DNA of 64,000 nt from Desulfosporosinus shakirovi. Lineage in GTDB: Bacteria > Bacillota > Desulfitobacteriia > Desulfitobacteriales > Desulfitobacteriaceae. This document shows positions 16,485 through 24,277 of the stretch, one piece after another; position 1 is the stretch's first letter, and every line of letters begins with the position of its first letter. The stretch spans positions 1 to 64,000 of the forward strand of contig NZ_JAJDOO010000015.1 of assembly GCF_020595055.1 (NCBI RefSeq), given 5' to 3'. The notes under the pieces were generated by a model. The model did not search any database. It saw nothing but the letters and a program-made list of their open reading frames with translations, and was not told the origin of the DNA. A program made the position numbers and the translations under genes.

Positions 16485-16632
16485 GGATGTGTGGGATTCA
16501 TCTATATAGGAATTGGGCTAACTATTATTCCCATAGCTTACTTTATTGGGGCTTGCTCTTATCATCACCTTACTTTTGAGGTTTGTCATTGAAGAACTAA
16601 CTGCAGACCGAGTAAGCCCGAGGAACTGTTGA
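16485..16632 (+). pseudogene. Frameshifted fragment of a membrane protein
   Basis: Bases from 16485 read GFIYIGIGLTIIPIAYFIG in one frame. After a frame change near 16545 they continue as LALIITLLLRFVIEELTADR and end at TGA 16630-16632. Both pieces look like transmembrane helices followed by a charged tail. There is no start codon or ribosome-binding site. The parent family is not identifiable. The tail overlaps a terminator-like hairpin. Confidence 0.4.
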
Positions 16633-16650
16633 ATCAGTTTCTCGGGCTTA
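16613..16650. terminator. Bidirectional terminator-like hairpin
   Basis: TAAGCCCGAG (16613-16622) pairs with CTCGGGCTTA (16641-16650), with an inner AACTG/CAGTT stem. TCATGGTTTTT follows on the plus strand. It sits between converging units (plus genes to 16477, minus genes ending at 16806). Bases 16651-16805 show nothing else. Confidence 0.6.
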
Positions 16651-16805
16651 TCATGGTTTTTCACCTTAACTCTGCAGGGTAAACCAAAAGTGAGTTAGAG
16701 TGAGTAGATTGAACAACGAGCGGTGAAATACTAACCCCAAAAACGCACGGGGAAGCTTTAAGTGAAAAAAACCTGAATAAGAGCGCGGTTGTTCAATTCA
16801 AAGAT

Positions 16806-17627
16806 TTAGTAAGGGATCAGTCCACACTCCTCTAAAATTTGCTGACCTTGTTTGCTTAAAATCAAGTCCAGAAAATCCTTTGCCGCTACCGGATTTTCCG
16901 CATTTTTCGGAATAGCAATGGCAAATTCAATAGGTGCACCGGGAATAGTGATCATTTCGCCGGAATTCTTTCCTTGCAAACTCACGCTAGACTGGCTGTA
17001 ATAGTCTGCATAGGTCGGGTTGGAGAGGTTTATCTTTTCCGGCAGAGTCAGATATCTCAAGCCAAACTGATTGACCACACAGAGGTATTCAAAGCCATAG
17101 TCTAGTTTACCTACCAACACATCAGAGGCCAAATCATAGGATTTGGGATAAATCAAGTCCCCCCTGCAGATCTGGTCCAGCTCTTTAAAGAGACCCCTCC
17201 GTCCGTAATATTGCTCCGACAGCTGCCAGACCATCAGTGTACGATAACCGCAGGGGTCTAAATGTTGGTTCGACCGTCCAAAGGTGACTTCTTCCCTAAG
17301 CAGGATATCAAACCAGTTCCGGGCATTGATTTCTCCACTGCCCCTGGAAAACTCGTTATAAGCCAGGACAATTTGGTCGTTGGCAAAAATGTAGTATTTG
17401 TCTATATACTCAGGCCCAAGCAGCTCAGCAAAGATCATGGGGTCTGCCAAAGCCAGGATATCCACCACCTTGCCCTCACGTACTTGTCTGGCACAGGCAC
17501 GCGAACCATAGGACTCCAGCTCAACCTTTAGCTCCGGACGAGCGTCTTGCAGCAACTTGGCACATTCCACCACCGGTTTGCGCAATGCCCCGGCATGTAA
17601 TATTTTTAAGAGTTTCTGATGACTCAT
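16806..17627 (-). CDS. WtpA/ModA-like oxyanion-binding protein without signal peptide
   Basis: 273 residues of the tungstate/molybdate-binding (WtpA-like) fold: ILHAGALRKPV at the N-terminus, YGSRACARQ, DILALADPMIF, the family motif HLDPCGYRTLMVWQLSEQYY near 141-160, and IPGAPIEFAIAIPK near 230-243. Transport-type members are exported lipoproteins, but this one begins MSHQKLLKILH and has no signal sequence, so it should be cytoplasmic. Its ATG overlaps the stop of the PadR gene (ATGA), with AGGAGGTGAAGGAG before it. No modB/modC is near. I infer an intracellular oxyanion-sensing role rather than uptake. Confidence 0.8.
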   Translation of the reverse strand: MSHQKLLKILHAGALRKPVVECAKLLQDARPELKVELESYGSRACARQVREGKVVDILALADPMIFAELLGPEYIDKYYIFANDQIVLAYNEFSRGSGEINARNWFDILLREEVTFGRSNQHLDPCGYRTLMVWQLSEQYYGRRGLFKELDQICRGDLIYPKSYDLASDVLVGKLDYGFEYLCVVNQFGLRYLTLPEKINLSNPTYADYYSQSSVSLQGKNSGEMITIPGAPIEFAIAIPKNAENPVAAKDFLDLILSKQGQQILEECGLIPY

Positions 17628-18001
17628 CTCTCCTTCACCTCCTGCTGGTACTGCTCTAAAAAAGCTTGCATTTTGATCACTTTTTCAGTAATTAACTGTA
17701 CAGAATACTCCAACGCCTGGTGACCTTCGGGGCTTAACTGGTAGGATCGTCGGGCGGGGCCGGTGTGGGCAGTTTCCCACTGAGAAAGGACTAGCCCATC
17801 ATCTTCCATCCGGCGAAGGTTGCGGTAAATGGTGGCTGGATCCGCTTCGATTTCGGAGAAACCTGATTCGTTAATCTTTTGAATCAACTCGTAACCATGG
17901 GCTGGCTTATGGGCCAAAAAATTAAGCAGAGCCGGTACCAGCATCTTATCTATGCGCCCGGCAATATAAGCAAAGGCGGGGTTTTGCGCTTCTTCTTTCA
18001 C
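17624..18001 (-). CDS. PadR-family transcriptional regulator
   Basis: About 125 residues: a PadR-type winged helix (MLVPALLNFLAHKPAHGYELIQKI, then ADPATIYRNLRRMEDDGLV) and a C-terminal helix for dimerisation. GTG 18001 is preferred because GAGGTG lies five bases upstream; ATG 18028, directly after the upstream stop, is the alternative. It overlaps the WtpA-like gene by four bases, so the two are translated together. PadR proteins are usually repressors of nearby genes; the TauE/SafE gene and its own operon are candidate targets. Confidence 0.85.
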   Translation of the reverse strand: MKEEAQNPAFAYIAGRIDKMLVPALLNFLAHKPAHGYELIQKINESGFSEIEADPATIYRNLRRMEDDGLVLSQWETAHTGPARRSYQLSPEGHQALEYSVQLITEKVIKMQAFLEQYQQEVKER

Positions 18002-18028
18002 AGACTCACCTCGAAATTCATTCTGCAT

Positions 18029-18250
18029 CTAACATTCTTCTTCCGTCACATAAAACCTGCTAATGTGGTAATTTGCCTGCAGGGTGGTTTCCAAAATCTG
18101 ATCATAGGTTATCCTTTGGGAGTCATAGAAAACAATAACATCCCGGTGCTTTAACTGATACTGCAGAATTCCTTCTAACTGTCCCAGGATTTGCTGCAGA
18201 CTTGTTTTGTTCTCTTCATCAATATCAAGAGTAATTTCCCCGGTGACCAT
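18029..18250 (-). CDS. 73-residue protein of unknown function
   Basis: A small acidic protein whose alternating pattern suggests a beta-alpha-beta-beta-alpha-beta (ferredoxin-like, HMA-like) fold, but there is no CxxC metal site; the only cysteine is the C-terminal residue. I do not recognise the family. It is the first gene of the minus-strand operon, ending immediately before the PadR gene, with AGGGTGTGG upstream of its ATG. It could be a small regulator or binding partner. Confidence 0.6.
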   Translation of the reverse strand: MVTGEITLDIDEENKTSLQQILGQLEGILQYQLKHRDVIVFYDSQRITYDQILETTLQANYHISRFYVTEEEC

Positions 18251-18344
18251 ACTCTACCACACCCTGTTAATTATTTATACCCAAAATAAGAGAATACTCT
18301 CTATAGATTACCCAGCGGTTGGGATGGCGTATAAATCTAGTAAA

Positions 18345-19313
18345 TTAGAAGAAATATTGTCCAATGTAGCTGAAAGCCAGGAACAGAATTAAACCGGTTA
18401 AGATAATCTTAATAAATCTATCGGGCAGAAACTTCTGAATACGAGCACCCACATAAGTGCCCAGCAGACCACCGATACCAAAGAGTGTGCCCAGCATCCA
18501 GTCCGGAGTCACTGCCGCACCGGCTGCTACGTTGCTCGCAGCCAGAATGTGGTAGTAGGCAACCCCGGCAATGGAGGTGATGAAAGTACCTGCCAGAGCA
18601 GCACCGGCTACGGTATAAACCGGCAGACCCAGCACAGCCACACAGAAGGGAGAAATGATGGCCCCGCCGCCAATGCCATAAATGCCGCCGATTAAACCCA
18701 CGACCAAAGAGAGGCCCAAAATGGATATTCCACTAAAGGAATAGGTTTCCCCCCAGAATTCATACTCAATCTTCTTCCAGGAAACAGTCTTAGTCTTAAC
18801 CACTGCCCCTGCAGGCAGACCGGAAGCCATTCGGCCGGAATTTTCTACCTTCAGTTTAGCCACTTGTTCGGCAAACTTATTCTGCATGATTTTATTTTGC
18901 TCTTTAACCTTCTTATTCCAGCCCATCACTTCCGACAAAAGCCGGTAGCCCAGGTACAACAACACCAGGCCCACAAAGAGTTTAAAGACTTTGGGATCAG
19001 GTAAGTAGAGGATGCGAACCCAGGCCCCAAGGAATACCCCCGGCAGAGTACCAATGACCACCGCCCAAGTTAGGGGCCAGGCCATGCGCCCCTCTTTGAT
19101 GTAGCGGTAGAGACCACCGGGGATGGCTACAATATTATAGATTAGGTTAGTAGGACTCACTGCCGGACTGGTAAAGTTCAGAACACTCATCTGGAAGGGA
19201 AGCAGCAGAAATGCACCCGACACCCCGGCAGAGGCTGTTAATGATGATACCAGAAAGGCTACCAAAGGTGGAATAAAGGGTAATACATCGACACCGGATA
19301 CTGCAAAATGCAT
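18345..19313 (-). CDS. TauE/SafE-family sulfite/sulfonate exporter
   Basis: A 322-residue membrane protein with about eight helices in two TauE/SafE halves: a first half with FLVSSLTASAGVSGAFLLLPFQ and a second with GLIGGIYGIGGGAIISPF near 205-222. A charged cytosolic loop of about 60 residues (130-190) separates them. The family exports sulfite, sulfoacetate or related anions. ATG 19313 follows an ideal AAAGGAGGAAATACT; the frame is open six codons further upstream. It fits the sulfur-oxyanion theme of the window. It stands 95 bp upstream of the 73-residue gene on the same strand, so read-through is possible. Confidence 0.87.
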   Translation of the reverse strand: MHFAVSGVDVLPFIPPLVAFLVSSLTASAGVSGAFLLLPFQMSVLNFTSPAVSPTNLIYNIVAIPGGLYRYIKEGRMAWPLTWAVVIGTLPGVFLGAWVRILYLPDPKVFKLFVGLVLLYLGYRLLSEVMGWNKKVKEQNKIMQNKFAEQVAKLKVENSGRMASGLPAGAVVKTKTVSWKKIEYEFWGETYSFSGISILGLSLVVGLIGGIYGIGGGAIISPFCVAVLGLPVYTVAGAALAGTFITSIAGVAYYHILAASNVAAGAAVTPDWMLGTLFGIGGLLGTYVGARIQKFLPDRFIKIILTGLILFLAFSYIGQYFF

Positions 19314-19396
19314 AGTATTTCCTCCTTTCAAGTTATCATGGAAAAAACTAATTCATGAGAGGATGATTAAGAAGTAGATTCACTTATTTCTTTTAT

Positions 19397-19436
19397 CTAT
19401 ATATGCATAACGACTATTGTCACCGTGCACATATAG
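19397..19436. promoter_or_regulatory. Imperfect inverted repeat upstream of the TauE/SafE gene
   Basis: CTATATATGCA (19397-19407) and TGCACATATAG (19426-19436) match at 10 of 11 positions, 84 bp upstream of the minus-strand start at 19313. It is a candidate operator for the PadR-type protein. The rest of 19314-19764 holds no gene I can support. Confidence 0.4.
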
Positions 19437-19691
19437 TCAGTGAATATCTATTCTACAGCACTTAATAATATCCTTCTTTTCTAGAATTAAATTTTTCAGA
19501 TCGCCACAAACGTCTCTTAAAATGCAGACACTGCGACTTTGGGCCTTGAGTATTAAACCTCAGCTATTGACAAGGAAGATGATGAGAGTCTTAACCTAGG
19601 TTGGGTTGGAGGCTGAAGCGGTAGGGTTGCAATAGGGGAAAGGCTGGCAGCTAGCATCTGAAATGGGGTAAAGGCTTCTAATGGGAATAAG

Positions 19692-19713
19692 GTTTGAAAT
19701 GCGCATTTCAAAC
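19692..19713. repeat. 22-bp perfect palindrome
   Basis: GTTTGAAATGC followed directly by its reverse complement. It lies downstream of the DUF3102 gene, whose stop is at 19765 on the minus strand. Without a T-run it is not a standard terminator. Its GAAA core resembles the centre of the 44-bp palindrome at 21495. Confidence 0.55.
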
Positions 19714-19764
19714 CCGGGTTGGGAAGGGGATAGCCGTCGGATCTTAACTTTGCGGCGAAGCCAA

Positions 19765-20607
19765 TCACTGCTGGGTTCTTTCCTTTAAACCTTTCGTTAA
19801 AAAATTAAGCACCTTTTTGCTATAGGCTTCATAGGCTGCGGGATCTTTGGCAGACAGGGTTTTCAGCTCTGCGGTTAATTCCTTGAGGGTTCTGTCCAAG
19901 CTATCGTATAAAAAGGCGACTCGATTGGCGCAGGCTTTGTTTTGAGCTTCATTAAGCTTCTTATTCATCACGCGGATATCCTCGTAAGAGGTGCTTTTCT
20001 TAATGGAGTTTAACTCCGACTGCAGCTGCACCTCTTTGGTTTCCATCTCCCTTTGGGACTGGTTTAACTCCACAGCTTTGGTCTTCAGCTTGTCGCGCTC
20101 AGTGGTCAGCCGGGTTATTTGGTTCACCTGGTCATCCAGGGTTTTCTGGAGATCTCCTTTTTCCTTGAGGGCCTGATCCCGTTCCTTAAGGGCCTGGCTC
20201 CGGTCATTCACCGCCTTTTCCAGCTCCCGGGTGGACATGTTTTCCACATCCAGCTCGGCAATGAATTCCGCCCGTTCTTCCGCAGGGATTCCTAAGAGGA
20301 TAAGAGCCTGGGTATAATTCAGATTCGGCAGCTCGTGGGCCTGGTTGCCGGCGTCGAGGGAGACGGTCTGCGGGGTTCCATAAGCCTCGAAGATGCGCAT
20401 CAGTTTGGCGGCGGTTTGCTGAGAGTAGCTGAAGGACTCCTCCAGCCACTTGCCCCATTCCCCATGGGGAAGCAGCCCCTTGGCCTCTTTCAGGCGTTGG
20501 CCGATCTCGATAGCACCTGTCAGTAGAAATTTTCCCGTCTGATATTTAATGGTATTAATTTCAGCTGCAATCACAGGCGGCGTGCGATTCGTTGTCAAAG
20601 CGTTCAT
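19765..20607 (-). CDS. DUF3102-family coiled-coil protein
   Basis: 280 residues. The N-terminal DUF3102 region (about 10-110) has EINTIKYQTGKFLLTGAIEIGQRL, HGEWGKWLEESFSYSQQTA and NYTQALILLGIP. A long, highly charged coiled coil (about 125-225) and a helical tail follow. Members occur in Firmicutes chromosomes and mobile elements; function is unknown, with DNA-related roles suspected. ATG 20607 is chosen because AAAGGA lies upstream at a rather long distance (12 bases); ATG 20640 has none. Confidence 0.8.
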   Translation of the reverse strand: MNALTTNRTPPVIAAEINTIKYQTGKFLLTGAIEIGQRLKEAKGLLPHGEWGKWLEESFSYSQQTAAKLMRIFEAYGTPQTVSLDAGNQAHELPNLNYTQALILLGIPAEERAEFIAELDVENMSTRELEKAVNDRSQALKERDQALKEKGDLQKTLDDQVNQITRLTTERDKLKTKAVELNQSQREMETKEVQLQSELNSIKKSTSYEDIRVMNKKLNEAQNKACANRVAFLYDSLDRTLKELTAELKTLSAKDPAAYEAYSKKVLNFLTKGLKERTQQ

Positions 20608-20730
20608 AATAATTGCTGATCCTTTCAGTGCTTTTTTCATAGAATATGAGCTTAAACTCGCCAGTGTGAAAAATTTACGATCAAACGTCTCTGTCCAATT
20701 CCTCCCTGGGGGCCAATTTAACAGAGAAAA

Positions 20731-20763
20731 CAGAAGGCTGACCCCTTAATGGTCAGCCTTCTG
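20731..20763 (-). terminator. Terminator of the DUF1659/DUF2922 pair
   Basis: CAGAAGGCTGACC (20731-20743) pairs perfectly with GGTCAGCCTTCTG (20751-20763). Read on the minus strand it is followed by TTTTCTCTGTT, just after the DUF2922 stop at 20779. Confidence 0.75.
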
Positions 20764-20778
20764 TCTGCATATTTCCGC

Positions 20779-21018
20779 CTAAAGCTGGGGCGGATCGTAG
20801 AGGTCCTCGGTTGAAGTGTTGATCACCTTGATATCGCGTTTTCCGGTTAGCTCACCGCTGGTGGTAATATAGACATTCTTCTCAATAATCATGTCCATAA
20901 CGGTTTCGGCATCCGCCTGCTGTAGGTTTACCTTAGGATCCGGAATGGTTATAGAGAAGGTTTTTCCCCCAGCTGTCGCAAAAGTTAATCTTAAGATCTT
21001 AGTCGTTGTCACGGCCAT
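20779..21018 (-). CDS. DUF2922 small protein
   Basis: 79 residues beginning MAVTTTKILRLTFATAGGKTF, with IPDPKVNLQQADAETVMDMI in the middle, typical of DUF2922. These proteins occur next to DUF1659 proteins in many Firmicutes, as here. Function is unknown. It lies 34 bases after the DUF1659 stop and ends before a terminator. Confidence 0.85.
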   Translation of the reverse strand: MAVTTTKILRLTFATAGGKTFSITIPDPKVNLQQADAETVMDMIIEKNVYITTSGELTGKRDIKVINTSTEDLYDPPQL

Positions 21019-21052
21019 GGGGTCACCTCATTTCCTATTAATTTTACCAGAG

Positions 21053-21280
21053 CTACTCTTCAAGCAGCTCATAGCTTTTTCTAAGGAGGACGCTTGTTAC
21101 GGGATTCTGGCCCAGACTGAATAAAGCGGCCGCCACATCATAAGCATCTTGTTCCGTGGTGTCAGCCTTCAGATCATTCAGGCTTTTTTGTTTGATCACC
21201 GGGCTGCCTTCAGGAGTAGATCCATTTTGGTATTTGACAATTAGCGTTGAATTTAAAGACATGGCATTAACAGCCATCAT
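21053..21280 (-). CDS. DUF1659 small protein
   Basis: 75 residues with SLNSTLIVKYQNG near the start and a helical C-terminal half (TEQDAYDVAAALFSLGQ), matching DUF1659. It forms a two-gene operon with the DUF2922 gene. ATG 21280 is placed behind CGAGGAG; a GTG two codons upstream is too close to it. Function unknown. Confidence 0.83.
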   Translation of the reverse strand: MMAVNAMSLNSTLIVKYQNGSTPEGSPVIKQKSLNDLKADTTEQDAYDVAAALFSLGQNPVTSVLLRKSYELLEE

Positions 21281-21334
21281 TTTCACTCCTCGCGTTCCTA
21301 TTGACCGGCATTTCTATCAGCCTGTCAGTTTATT

Positions 21335-21490
21335 CTATGATTTGGTTCGGACAAAGGTTACAGCCAGGTCATCATTTTTTAATCCCCGTATGATCTTTTT
21401 GTAATTAGAAACATCTGACTTAAGACCCATTAATGAGTCTCTGTACTTTGGGGAATTAGTCGAATCTTTAGGAGTTGGTGTTGACCTCCA
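21335..21490 (-). pseudogene. 3' fragment of an unrecognised gene, cut at a palindrome
   Basis: On the minus strand a coherent, hydrophilic 50-residue stretch (TPTPKDSTNSPKYRDSLMGL, then KNDDLAVTFVRTKS) ends in a stop at 21335. Its upstream part runs straight into the 44-bp palindrome at 21495-21538. There is no start codon or ribosome-binding site in natural sequence, so I read it as the tail of a gene broken by rearrangement. Family unknown. Confidence 0.35.
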
Positions 21491-21494
21491 TGTC

Positions 21495-21538
21495 TGCCTG
21501 TCCCAAATTGAAAGGCGCCTTTCAATTTGGGACAGGCA
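21495..21538. repeat. 44-bp perfect palindrome
   Basis: TGCCTGTCCCAAATTGAAAGGC (two halves of 22 bp, 21495-21516 and 21517-21538) is followed without spacer by its exact reverse complement. This is far beyond operator or terminator length. It marks the boundary between a broken minus-strand gene and unrelated sequence, so it may be the joint of two inverted repeats or a target of site-specific processing. Bases 21539-21790 show no gene. Confidence 0.8.
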
Positions 21539-21790
21539 AATCGGTGACAAAGCCGATGACCTGTGTAACGGTTATTGCCGTATTGAAAGATCATTCTAGG
21601 ATTGGGGCATAAGATCACGAAAATCGGGGTTTGGCTAGCAAGGTTGGTTGATAGCGTCAACTAAATTACTCAAAGGAGATTAACTGATGATCAGAAATAT
21701 ACCGGATTTTCGAAACCCTGCAAGAAATAGCCTGGCATTTTGGCAACCATGGATTTAATGGAGAGTATTGTGGAATCTTTCCTTAGTAAA

Positions 21791-22161
21791 ATTTATGGCC
21801 CTCAAAAAGGGAGCATAATGCCGTGGTCCGACTCCTTTGGGCTCTTCACCAGAGGGGGGTGAGGTTAGCGAAGTCCCGGGAATACCAGGGAATGAGATCG
21901 ATTTTGATGTTTACTGAAAGACTTTTCAGAGAATACCAAGTTAGTGGTAACCTTGCATGCCTCAAATGTAACGGGTACATTGCTGCCCATTCAAGAAATT
22001 GGGCAATTGCTCATGAGTATGGTGCTTACTATTTGCTGGATGCCGCTCAGACAGCTGGAGTTTTTCCTATTGATATGGGGTGTCTTGCCGTGGATCTACT
22101 CGCCTTTGAGATTAAAACCGCATTATTGGCGGTAAAGAGTGTGGCAGAGGAGTTGGGCTAA
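21791..22161 (+). pseudogene. Broken cysteine desulfurase-family gene
   Basis: Pieces of an aminotransferase class V (NifS/Csd-like) protein are spread over several frames. ALKKG then EHNAVVRLLWALHQRG (from 21811) matches the region before the cofactor loop. SNVTGTLLPIQEIGQL (from about 21962) lies in a second frame. AHEYGAYYLLDAAQTAGVFP, with the PLP-contacting Asp of LLDAAQ, lies in a third. The Lys-containing loop and the entire C-terminal half are missing. There is no intact start. Clearly non-functional. Confidence 0.75.
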
Positions 22162-22277
22162 TCTGTTGGGCAGCCGTGAGTTATTAAATGAGGCATTTGT
22201 ACTTAGATACAGATGCCTCATTTACATTTTCTTGTGATAATTTGTTTCAGATGCAAAACTTAAGAGTGGGCTGGGTA

Positions 22278-22748
22278 TTACTTGCCAATGAAGTTTGCAG
22301 AATCAACCATTTTCTTTCCTAGCAGTGCAGAATTTTTCTTCACCTCTATTTCTTGTCGAAACCGCCGAAGTCTAATGATATTAAAGAGTGAGAGTGCACC
22401 ACCAATGCAGATAAAAATACCGGAATGAGCAGCATTGAACAATAAGACAGATTTTTCAGCACCCATGAACAGTGATGTCCAGAAAATAGGACAAAAAACA
22501 CCGACTAATGCAATATTGCGCCCGGTTCTTATGCCTTCAAGGAAACGTTTCTCATTATCGCTAGGTGGTTTTGTAGGTTGATTCTTGCCCGAAATCTTGC
22601 TTGTGACTTGCTTGCCAGCCATGCAGTAGGGGCAATATCCCAGCATATCTTTAATTGCATTCCATATCTTAGGACTTTTTATTACGGAAGATCCCCTTCC
22701 TTCGAGTCGCAACAGGGACGCCCTGTTGCGATAGAAAATGGCATTCAT
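22278..22748 (-). CDS. Hypothetical membrane protein with CPYC motif
   Basis: Up to 156 residues. CPYCMAGK near residues 39-46 could be a redox or metal site. Two transmembrane helices follow (about 79-97 and 105-124), and the tail is basic. I do not recognise the family. The first 20 or so codons contain a perfect 11-bp hairpin (22707-22731) and no good ribosome-binding site, so the true N-terminus is uncertain and the start may have been altered by a rearrangement. Confidence 0.45.
   Translation of the reverse strand: MNAIFYRNRASLLRLEGRGSSVIKSPKIWNAIKDMLGYCPYCMAGKQVTSKISGKNQPTKPPSDNEKRFLEGIRTGRNIALVGVFCPIFWTSLFMGAEKSVLLFNAAHSGIFICIGGALSLFNIIRLRRFRQEIEVKKNSALLGKKMVDSANFIGK
22707..22731. repeat. 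11-bp perfect hairpin at a gene's 5' end
   Basis: TCGCAACAGGG (22707-22717), loop ACG, then CCCTGTTGCGA (22721-22731). It is unusual inside coding sequence and sits at the doubtful start of the membrane-protein frame. It may be an inserted palindromic element. Confidence 0.5.
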
Positions 22749-22801
22749 TTCTTCTACACCATTGGGGGCACAGAGACCATGATGTGCAAACCCCGACTAC
22801 T

Positions 22802-23233
22802 TTACAAATTTACTTCGTTATTTTTAATTTTTTTAAGTTCACTATCCCATTCCTCACTGTCCAGACCAACCACGCATTTACCGTCCACTCGCATATCCAA
22901 CCTATGGTTGCAACGAAGCGTTTCCTGCGCCATTAAAATAGCTGGGATACTGGCAACGGCCGATTTTACATATGTATCAAATTCATCTTCAGGCGGGCGA
23001 TGATAATAAAACGTCCATTTGCCCTCTCTTTTTTCGTAGACAAGTCCCGCGTTTTTCAATACTTTTAAATGGCGAGATACATTGTACTGAGTTTCCCCCA
23101 GCACATCCATAATCTCGGATACGCAAATTTTAGAATCAATGGTGCAGAGAAGCCAGATGATTTTGAGGCGTGTTTCATCGGATAATGCTTTGAAAATGGA
23201 CATATATCGTTCAAATGGATTTGGTTCATACAT
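22802..23233 (-). CDS. ArsR/SmtB-family transcriptional regulator
   Basis: 143 residues. The winged helix-turn-helix (about 10-85) has LSDETRLKIIWLLCTID, SKICVSEIMDVLG and QYNVSRHLKVLKNAGLV. The C-terminal extension carries LRCNHRLDMRVDGKCVVG, whose Cys/His residues could add a metal site. ATG 23233 is nine bases after GAGGTG. Upstream lies an inverted repeat, and the divergent units encode a UspA relic and an ArsP-like permease, the probable regulated targets. The inducer is unknown; a metalloid or metal is expected. Confidence 0.87.
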   Translation of the reverse strand: MYEPNPFERYMSIFKALSDETRLKIIWLLCTIDSKICVSEIMDVLGETQYNVSRHLKVLKNAGLVYEKREGKWTFYYHRPPEDEFDTYVKSAVASIPAILMAQETLRCNHRLDMRVDGKCVVGLDSEEWDSELKKIKNNEVNL

Positions 23234-23247
23234 TGGACTCGCCACCT

Positions 23248-23293
23248 CACTTATAATGTATACATGTGCATGTTTGCATATATATTATAAGTG
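23248..23293. promoter_or_regulatory. Dyad operator upstream of the ArsR-type gene
   Basis: CACTTATAAT (23248-23257) and ATTATAAGTG (23284-23293) are exact reverse complements. Between them ATACATGTGCA-TG-TTTGCATATAT resembles the 12-2-12 SmtB/ArsR operator layout. It lies immediately upstream of the minus-strand start. Confidence 0.6.
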
Positions 23294-23484
23294 AATTTGA
23301 TTAATTTAGCAACCTTTTCATTCGATAGCGTCAAATCGTATGCTGCAAATAGCAGACAACGAATAACTGTTATCTAGCAAAGCAAATAAAAAGATTGATT
23401 GGATCAATAAGGTCTAACCCCAGAACCTATTACATCAGTTCCTAGGGTATTCACAACGGATTCTTCAAATATTAATCAAATCAC

Positions 23485-23545
23485 TTGACAATAGAGAATT
23501 AATTAAGCATAATAAACACATGCACAAACGCGCATTTAAGCATGT
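23485..23545 (+). promoter_or_regulatory. Promoter and dyad upstream of the UspA relic and permease
   Basis: TTGACA (23485-23490), 17 bp, CATAAT (23508-23513). Directly downstream ACATGC (23518-23523) and GCATGT (23540-23545) flank a 16-bp spacer with GCACAAACGCGCATT. The CATGCACA word is shared with the dyad upstream of the ArsR-type gene, so both may be bound by that regulator. Bases 23294-23484 and 23546-23686 contain nothing else I can support. Confidence 0.55.
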
Positions 23546-23686
23546 TATATTATTTAAGGAGGTATAAGTTTAGTGGTAACAAGCATCAATAGTTTAAAGA
23601 TAGTTTTCTTTCAATAAAGATTACTACGCTGTCAATATTGAAGAAGTTGATGTAAACAAGGATAAGTTATTAGGAGAGTGACAAGT

Positions 23687-24137
23687 ATGAGCCAAATTAT
23701 TTATAATAACATTTTAGTGGGTGTTGATGGATCCAAAGAATCAGAAAATGCTTTCGACAAAGCTGTTGCAATTGCCAAAAGAAATGAAGCAAAATTATTT
23801 ATGACCCATATTGTGGATGTTCGTTCCTTTGCAACAGTTGAAGCAGTCTACAAGAAAACTGTCCTCCGAACACCCTGAGAGTTACGCAAAGCAATTATTA
23901 ACCTTTTTTGAAGAAAAAGCAAAAGAGGCTGGTTTGTTAAATGTTGAATTACTTTTTGGCTATGGTTCGCCAAAAGTTGAAATCACCAATAAAATAGCCC
24001 CCGACCATAAGGTTGATTTAATTATTTGTGGTGCAAATGGGGTTAATGCTATAGAACGTCTCATTATTGGGAGTGTGTCAGAGTATATTGTTCGCCATGC
24101 TAAATGTGATGTCTTAGTCGTTCGTCCGAATAACTAG
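23687..24137 (+). pseudogene. UspA-family gene with a frameshift
   Basis: The first frame encodes MSQIIYNNILVGVDGSKES to DVRSFATVEAVYKK. The second, shifted near 23850-23865, encodes SEHPESYAKQLLTFFEEKAK to CDVLVVRPNN, with the ATP-loop GANGVNAIERLIIGSVSEY. Together they make one complete universal stress protein of about 150 residues. The GGAGAGTG ribosome-binding site and promoter are intact. A recent mutation, a sequencing error or, less likely, programmed frameshifting could explain it. Confidence 0.75.
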
Positions 24138-24277
24138 AAGAATAAAAGAAAGTGTGTTTAGGGTATGTCCGAACCCCCATAGATTAAGCGAGATATATAG
24201 GGCTCAACAATATTTACCACTTTTAGTTTCAGCATAATTTAATATGCATATTAAAAATATTTTGGAGGTTTATTAAG

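Noticed and set aside
13112-16608. Repeated AGAACTAACTG(T/C)AGAC word at about 13112 and 16594
   Set aside because: Only about 16 bp match, without further extension; too short to call a repeat family.
19553-19768. 71-codon minus-strand frame overlapping the DUF3102 stop (ATGA)
   Set aside because: No ribosome-binding site, low-complexity Pro/Ser/Leu product, and it spans a 22-bp palindrome; likely chance.
21495-22731. CRISPR array or attachment sites from the palindromes
   Set aside because: Palindromes at 21495 and 22707 are unrelated in sequence, not regularly spaced, and no cas or integrase gene is present.
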